Source: Boswellia sacra
Lineage: Eukaryota > Streptophyta > Magnoliopsida > Sapindales > Burseraceae
Length of the DNA stretch: 64,000 nt
Reading direction: 5' to 3'
Assembly (NCBI GenBank): GCA_013180625.2
Contig: SNVD02011435.1
Coordinates: 1 to 64,000, forward strand
Shown here: piece by piece, positions 56,949-64,000 of the stretch
Numbering within the stretch: position 1 is the stretch's first letter
Layout: every line of letters starts with the position of its first letter
Notes under the pieces: generated by a model
Databases searched by the model: none
What the model was told of the DNA's origin: nothing
The model's input: the letters and a program-made list of their open reading frames with translations, nothing else
Translations under genes and position numbers: made by a program

Positions 56949-59900
56949 CTATATTCTATCATTGTTGCTTCCGCTGCTTGATCCCATAGCTTGAGTCTCA
57001 CGTGTTTCCTTTTGTTCTGCAACATCGGCCAACTTGGATGTCTCAAACGTATCTTGTTCTTGTCTAGATTCCTGCCTGCTTTCAAATAACTTCCCAGTCT
57101 TTCCAATAGCAAGAATTAGTTCAAGTTGTTTCTGTTGCTGCTCCTACAAAAATACTCAATCCCAGAAGTTGAAGTCAAGTCAAATGCAAATTTGCGGTAT
57201 AAAACTAATTAAAATTAATGCATTTGCTCGACCTGGACATGGATCAACCACCAAAGAGTCATCAAATAATGGCAGCCCAACTTGAGCTGAAGTTTGCTTA
57301 TATCATTGGGAACTCATTGCATACACTATAGCCCCTGTTGGGTACATGTTTGTTTGAAAATATATAGCCATTCCATCAAGCCACTTTGATGGAGAATAAA
57401 GAATCTATGTATTATAGGAATTACTTTTTTTTACGCATTGAGATAATCACCGTTTAGATACTTTACTTCCTAGTTTAATTAGGTCTTGGCCATTAGAAAA
57501 GAGGCCTTACTTTGTTTTATCGGCACATTTTGATGGATAGCTGATAAAAGAATATTGGTTTCTCTCCCAAGTCTCCTCATAAAGAATATTGACATGAACA
57601 GGTCACTTACCTAAAACACCCACGATAAAATTTTTAAAAGCTGCATCAGCCCTTGGATCTACCAAAAATACCCTGATTTTGCTTACGTGTTCACTGAAGT
57701 CTAAACTGGGACATTGCCGACATAGTGATATAAAACTTGCAGCATTTGGACTTCTGATCACTTGGCCAAAACCAAAAACCTTGATCACTCCAATCCAAAC
57801 CTTGGATTTGAACGGCTGAAAGCTCTGTTAGACTTTTAACATCATAGAGCTAAACCATAGCATTTCTTTTTAGGTCTAATAATTAGTACAAATATAATAG
57901 CTTAGAGACTTCCTCAAGTTCATGCAGCTTTTTTATGTGTATTGTTTCTTATTAAAATCTGCAAACTCTAATTTCTCCTCAAATCAAGGACATTGAAAGC
58001 CAAGCATACATATTAGGCCAGATCATATAAAAAAAACATTACTACCATAGATCTAAATATTTAAATTACACCTAAATCTCTAATGATGAACCACTAAATA
58101 TTAACAAATATCAGTTTGCAGTTTAAGATAATTACTTGACGCTAATAATAAACCACGTCATAAGACTTACCTGCATTGCAAGCAAAACCTTCTGAATTTC
58201 ACCAAGCTCCTTTTCAAGAATGTCTTCTTGCATGGCCAGTGCTCGAGTGGCTTCTGAATTCTTTTGGGCCAAAGCCGCAGTCTTAAAACCCAAACAGAAA
58301 GAAAGAATAACAAATAAATACACTAAAAAACAAATGAGTTCATATGCAAGTGACTAAGAGAGACACACAATAATTCTATCATACTGAACAAAACAATTAT
58401 TTGATTAACCCTGTGACATCAATTTTACTCTGCAACTCCATTCTTTCAACAGATCATACTTCATAGATAGGATAAACAACTATAAATGCCATCTTATTGC
58501 ATTTGGGATTTGAACAATTGATGGTCCTCTGATGGATTTCTTTGAACCAGAAATCAAAGAACTAAGGAAACACATTTTCAACAGCAAAACACCAAGTATG
58601 CTCACAATTCAACAGAAACAAACCAGTCTGATGCTCTCAGCAAACTGTATATGCCACAAATTCCAGTAGTAAGATTCTGAATTCCAAAGCCTTAACATAG
58701 TTATATAATCAAAATGTCACTTTTGGCTAATTAAACCTCCCAGCATAAAGATTCCAGATCTTTTTTTTTTTTTTTCCCATTTCGTTTTAAATAAAGAAGA
58801 CTTGATCTAATATGTCACACATAATTTCAGGAAGCACAACCTCCAGAAAAATTGCCCCTGCAGTTAGCCAGTCAGCTAATAAGCCTATCAGACATAATCT
58901 CGTGAGATACTCTGTTCTTAGCCTCCATCATGATTCATGCAGATCTACTTTACTCCTTAGCCTCCATCATGATTCATGTAGATCTATTTTCCTCCTAAAA
59001 GTGCATGGACCTATTTAGTTCCAGTTTACTAATCCAAAATAGTGACAAACCCGTAAGTCTCATATCTACCACGTCTTTGTATTAAACTCATAACTAAAAA
59101 TAGAACCTTTGTCATGAAGAAGAATACGTGTTATTAAGTATTGGATTTGTCATCAGAAACAAATAACTAATTTAAACCTCCTGTAACCAGGTTTACCATA
59201 TCAACAGATTACATTCCACACAAATAGCTTCAGAGAATCAATTGTCAGCTCCATTCTACAATATCCTTCTCATCCTACTTCTGAAAATTAACAATCTAAT
59301 TAAGCCACACAAATGTGTCATAACTAATGTCAATTATAGAGCAAGTGAACAAGGCAAAAGTTAGGTTGTGTACTGTTCCTTATGGTGCAATAATCCAGTC
59401 TCTCCAATGTGTATGTCTGTCAGCTTTTCCAAGTCCCTAACATGATAATACAATAGCATTTTACTACAATCTCAAAGTTTATTTTGGACAACGGCATATT
59501 CCTATTTCCTATAGAATATTCCTCATTTCAAAAGAAGAGTAATAGTATTATTTACCTGTGTGGCAACTAATTTACTACCTTTACCTTTTTTTCTTCAAGT
59601 GCCTAGATATCCCTCAACCTTTCTGTATTCATCAAATCTAAATCAAAGTCTACTTTAAAATGCTAACACCTTGGTAACTAGCAAACTCGAGGTTGTAATA
59701 ACCCAAATACATAACCACAAGGGATTCAAACCCCTGACCTAGTGGAAGATCAATGAACTGCCATAATTTGTTTGATGATCCTGATTCACAAGTAAGGTCA
59801 ACTAACTGCTAAAGAAATGATTGGGGGCAAGCATTGAAGTGCTCTTATCAGAGTTCAGTAACTTAGGTCATGTTCCTAGTATTTTGTCCTTTTCATTGAA

Positions 59901-61273
59901 AGAGAATAAAAAATATATTAAAAACAGGTGCCGTGAAAGAAAATTGTGAAGTTGCTCAGCAAGAAAAGCATGCATGCCTAGATTACACCAAAGAATTGCA
60001 AGAGACTGCCGATTTGGAATGGGACACATAATTTAGAGATGTCCTAGAGTAGCACTAACTAGTTATATGAAAACAATTATCACTTGTTCTTCAAATGATT
60101 TAAATGGAAAGCAGCATATATTCCGTAGACTTGACGAGAAAAAAAAAATATCTTGATGCCAGCACTTAGAAGCATCCCTTTTATGGACTTCTAAGATTAA
60201 GGCATCATCACATTCTCTTCTAAGAATAACACCTTTCTCTCCAAATGCAATGAATGAAACTGCATTCTATCACACGGAATGCAAGACAAGATTCGAAGGA
60301 TCAAAAAACTCTTGGTAACTTAGGCTGCCACACTAAATCTGAATTAGAAGGTCTCAAAAAACAATCACACGATCCATATTCTCTCCTAACGTCACTCTAT
60401 CACTGGACTTCGTAGTGAACAAATGTCCTTAACTTTGAGGCTTGCTTCACCTACATCTTTCTCTTGTAATAACTGTTCATATTCGTTTAACCTTTTTCAC
60501 ATCTCTAAAGTTTATCACCTTCTACAAAAAGATAATTATTGTGAATACTTCACCATATAGACATGTCATAGTAAGTCATTATTTCCTCTTCATATAGCCA
60601 TGTAATTTACAATCTATCAAAAATAATTCCAAACTTGACCAAAGCTGAGAATTGCCATTACCTGAGTAATGGGCTCTTTGAGAGCTTTCCGTGTAACCCG
60701 GAACCTAATCCCCAACTTCTCAAGCTGCCTAGACAAAACCCTTATAATTGTAGCGGAGCTCCTCAAATCCTCCTCCAATTTCTCAATCCTCTCCACTAAA
60801 TTCACACTCCCACCATCCTCCCTCCCTACACGCCACCACTGGCGCCGCCTTAGCACCGCCCCTACCCACACACCACACAGCAACGCCGCAACACCACCCG
60901 CCAAAACCCTCCTCCCAACCAAACCCACCACAGCCTTTGACCCCGCAATCGAGTAATTCACAACAAAACCAACAGCAATTATCGTAGAAGATAAAAGACA
61001 GAGCAGCTCAACCACTGACAGAACCGTATCAAGATTGAAAGTTTCATGTTTTTGCGGCGTTAATGAACTGGGGTTGGTGGAACACCGTGGCTTGAGGGAG
61101 TGGTAAAAATTGGGAATGAGAGTGGGTTTAGAGGAAATGCTGAGGAAATTGCGGGAGGTGCTAGGAGGGGAAAAGGAGAGATTATTTGGGTTTCTGCGGG
61201 TGGTAGTGAAGAGGAGTGAGAAACGAGAGGAGGGGAGTGAGTTGGTGAAGAGATGGTGTGATGTGAGAGACAT
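56949..61273 (-). CDS. predicted plastid membrane coiled-coil protein, three exons
   Basis: Exons 60662-61273, 58171-58281 and 56949-57143 have GT-AG junctions, all in phase 0, and encode 305 aa. Residues 1-60 are rich in S, T, P and R with few acids, a typical chloroplast transit peptide (MSLTSHHLFTNSLPSSRFSL). Two hydrophobic segments follow at about 83-105 and 122-141. Residues 158-204 and the whole of exon 2 (LAQKNSEATRALAMQEDILE) are coiled coil. Exon 3 is charged and hydrophilic (EQQQKQLELILAIGKTGKLF) and ends SGSNNDRI. Location in a plastid membrane is inferred; the function is not known to me. Intron 1 is long (2380 bp). Confidence 0.85.
58918..59000. repeat. 42-bp tandem duplication in intron 1
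   Basis: TTAGCCTCCATCATGATTCA and what follows occurs twice in a row, about 42 bp apart, with small differences. Confidence 0.85.
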
Positions 61274-61629
61274 TGTTTGTTTGTTGGGGTTTTAGGGTTT
61301 TGAATAGAGAGGAGTAGACATGGGTGTAGAGAATGAAGAAAGGGAAGAAAGAGAGAGAGAGAGAGAGATGTTATGGCGATGGATTCAATAGGGGGTTGGC
61401 TTGGCGCGCAGGAGAGGAGAGGGGCTATCAATTTTTAATGAGCTTTTGCCGTCCGTTATTCTGTAAGAAGGAATAACATGACACAACAGAACACTTCACT
61501 TGGCGAATGCTCTCCGGTCATCATGGGCCTCCCATTTTAAATTCTTTCAAATACAGGCCAGAAAACGCATGCCCCTCGTATTTACTTCAACTTGGCCTCT
61601 ATTTCTTTTTTTTTTACTACATTTTTTTT
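61274..61629. promoter_or_regulatory. 5' flank of the plastid-protein gene
   Basis: The first 160 bases upstream of the start have GA/CT runs (61350-61370) typical of plant 5' untranslated regions. No TATA box was identified with confidence. Confidence 0.4.
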
Positions 61630-61829
61630 ATAATATCATTACACATACAACTCATTTACAATCAAAATTTTATATAATCTAAATTAATATAATATTATTA
61701 AATAAATATTATTATATCATTCAATTTAATCTCATTTACTATTTTTATTTTTCATCTTCTAATGATATTTTGTCAACTTAAATTGTATAAAATAAAAAGT
61801 TGTATCTAAGTTATAGGTATACCATTATT
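61630..61829. mobile_element. MITE-like element, family copy 2
   Basis: It contains ATACAACTCATTTACAATCA, close to CTACAACCCATTTACAATCA of the copy at 46950, and the same central AT-rich part; the inverted end is AGTTGTATCTAAGTTATAGG. Confidence 0.6.
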
Positions 61830-63141
61830 TAAAAAAATAAAATCCAAAATTAAGAGGAGCTTTTGAAAAATAATCATGCTCTAAACAATACATTGTTATG
61901 ATCACATTTCAATAGATAACAAAGATTTTTTTGTAATAAATACCAAGGACTACCAGATGCACAGAGCGGAGCCACTTACGGTTGACTAAATTCAACCTAT
62001 ATATCATCTTCACAGCCATGAAAATCAACTTTTAACTCTGTTTTAACCAACTAAGAAGTACTTAAATATTCTGCTTTTCATATACTCCACTTATTATATT
62101 CCCTTGTTAAATTGATTTTAGCCAAACACAATTATACAAACAATTTTCCTATTTCTTCTAAAAGACTACTTGAACTCCTTTACAACTCAATATCTTGCTC
62201 TTTCTTCAACCTTCAAATTTTCTTAGAATTAAGTCTTGAATTTCACTTAAACTTTCTATCACTTTAATCCTTTTTTTGAATTACCAAAATCTTTTCTTTT
62301 TTTTTTTGTGTGTTTGAATGGTGTGTTGTTCCTTATGTGTTGGTAAATTATGAACTTTAATGTATCCGTTTGTTTATCGTGTGAAGTATATTTTCAAGAG
62401 TTTTTGGGCTAAGAGTATTTGGTTCTTGGTTATACCCACATGAGCCTTTGTTGCAAGAACATTGCACTGTCCATATCAGAAAAATCTCAGCTAACCATTT
62501 CTGTCCTTATCTCATCATATGGTTATTTTTTTTGGTATAAATATCACTCTTTTATTGACGATTTTCTTCAAGCTCTCTAGACCTAAAAGCTTCGAAGTAG
62601 TAATAATCTTCTTTGGCAAGATATTTGCTCATCTTCTTCATTATTCTTTATTATTCATTCAAAAAATGAGGGATTCAAGTTCATTCTACAAGAGAGGAAT
62701 TTCTTGTGTTCGAAGCTCAAAGGGAGTTTAAGCTTCAACTGAGAGGGAGTCTTGGCATCACAATTAGGGGAAGACTATCCCATTTCCAACTGAGTGGGAA
62801 ACTTAGTTGAGCAAGATCCAAGTCAATCCAAGAAGATTTCATCAACTTCATCAAATTAGAAAAGGATTTTCTATTTGTTTGGGTTTGTATGCTTGATTGT
62901 AATCGAATTTGTGATTGATTTAGTAGATTTGCTTCTACCTTGGAAAGGGCCTCCATGGATGTAGACTAAGAAGGATCTTAACTGAACCATGTAATTTTTA
63001 TGTCTTGCTCTGTTTGAGTTCTTGTTTTATTATATCTTTTTTTTTTTTTTGGTTCTTGATCTGGTGGCTTCTTGTTCTTAATCAACCTTAATTGTATAAA
63101 GTTGAAAATTCATAAAAATAGGACCTATATGAATTGTAAAT
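61830..63141. other. intergenic DNA, probably including the LTR of the right-edge copia element
   Basis: No gene is seen. An LTR should end just before the PBS at 63142, but neither a TG start nor a CA end could be fixed. Sequence such as TGGTTATTTTTTTTGGTATAAATAT (around 62518-62542, TATA-like GTATAAATA) could be its promoter. Confidence 0.45.
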
Positions 63142-64000
63142 TGGTATCAAAGCGGTGTTGATAAGTTGTTTCAATTAGATCTATGTTCACTTATATTTTT
63201 TTTATTTGCTGGGTGTTTATACTTGCTAGACTTGCTAGATATTTTTTTCTTATTGTCTTTGTTGGGTGTTTATCTCTTTTCAGTATGTGTTCTTTGCATT
63301 GAATGGATTCATTTCACAAAGGTGGGTCTATTAATAGACCTCCAGTGCTGGATAATTCAAATTATCCTTATTGGAAAAATCACATGAGAGTTTTCTTCAA
63401 ATATATTGATGAATGTATATGGTTATCTGTTGTTAATGACTGATTTCCTCCAATTATGATTGTTAATGACGAATTAACTCCTAAACTAGTTGATAAATGG
63501 AAGCCTGAGGAACTTGAAAAAACTAGTTGGAACTCAAGAGCTTTACATACCATTTTTAATGTTGTGTCTTATAATCAGAAGAAAATAATTGCTAACTGTG
63601 AAATTTCTAAGGAAGCTTGGGATAAGCTTCAAACCAAAAATAGAGGGACACAAACTGTGAAGAAATCTAGGGTTATGCGTCTCACCATTGATTTTGAAAA
63701 TCTCACAATGTATGATGATAAGGCTATTTCTGATTTTTATGCTAGAGTCTGTGATATTTGTAATGAATGTTTTGTTTTAGGTGAAGTTTATTCCAATGCC
63801 AGAATTGTCAGAAAAGTGCTCAATCATTGCCTAAAACATTCAAAGCAAAGGCGACTTCCATTGAAGAATGTAGAGAAGTTGAAGCTCTAGATTTGGATGA
63901 GCTCATTGGTTCACTTTAAACATATAAAGTAAATCTAAAACAATGGAACAATGACAAGTCAACTTCTGGAGTAGCTCTGAAGCATTCACAAAATCCTAAT
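63142..64000 (+). mobile_element. 5' part of a Ty1/copia element, cut by the window end
   Basis: A PBS-like TGGTATCAAAGC (63142-63153) precedes a copia gag frame starting at 63303. The rest of the element lies beyond 64000. Confidence 0.75.
63303..64000 (+). pseudogene. copia gag (UBN2-type), degenerate
   Basis: Starts MDSFHKGGSINRPPVLDNSN and continues NYPYWKNHMRVFFKYIDE, the usual copia gag N-terminus. A TGA at 63441-63443 interrupts it; the same frame goes on with the UBN2-type part (WNSRALHTIFNVVS, CEISKEAWDKL, SRVMRLTIDFENLTMYDD). Near 63820 it shifts frame (continuing LPKTFKAKATSIEECREVEA), and a TAA follows LDELIGSL near 63917. No knuckle is reached before the window ends. Confidence 0.85.

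Overview
This is nuclear DNA of a flowering plant, most likely a eudicot. It holds AT-rich intergenic DNA, spliced genes with GT-AG introns, an EPF-like secreted peptide gene, a plastid-targeted protein gene, and nested LTR retrotransposons with plant PBS types. All calls come from reading the sequence; no search was run.

Layout. (1) 1-10312: a decayed Ty3/gypsy element on the minus strand, cut by the window edge. It is split by a complete Ty1/copia element (1734-8896, TSD GAGAC). The copia is itself split by a 1.4 kb solo LTR (5415-6829, TSD AGATC), and its leader carries a foreign short LTR with a second primer-binding site. (2) 11386-23896: a large inverted-repeat element opened by a 9.2 kb Athila/Tat-type element (11853-21068, TSD GGAAA). 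That element has lost the gag capsid region and all of RT-RNaseH-INT. Where Athila elements carry an env-like gene it holds two other ORFs: a LONELY GUY (LOG)-type phosphoribohydrolase, and a basic C4-cysteine protein resembling the nucleic-acid-binding proteins of plant betaflexiviruses. Its left LTR contains a 38-bp sequencing-adapter sequence (12908-12945), so the assembly is wrong there. (3) 24233-27124: a non-autonomous CACTA element (TSD CTA). (4) 27128-36401: AT-rich intergenic DNA with MITE-like elements and one EPFL peptide gene (32575-33091). (5) 36402-45849: a very young Tat-lineage gypsy element (TSD CTTGA) with an intact 1086-aa pol, no gag or protease, a spliced antisense ORF and a long tandem-repeat block. 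(6) 45855-61273: intergenic DNA, then two host genes on the minus strand. One has 14 exons, about 424 aa, and function unknown; the other has three exons and encodes a plastid membrane coiled-coil protein. (7) From about 62 kb to the right edge: the 5' part of a decayed copia element on the plus strand.

The three host genes look intact. Every retroelement has at least one disabling lesion, although the Tat element has an undamaged pol and nearly identical LTRs. The most unusual content is the Athila-like element with the LOG-like ORF, the virus-like ORF and, just upstream of the LOG-like start, a 67-bp tandem repeat with three G-box palindromes. The seven hairpins with covarying stems in the young Tat LTR come next.
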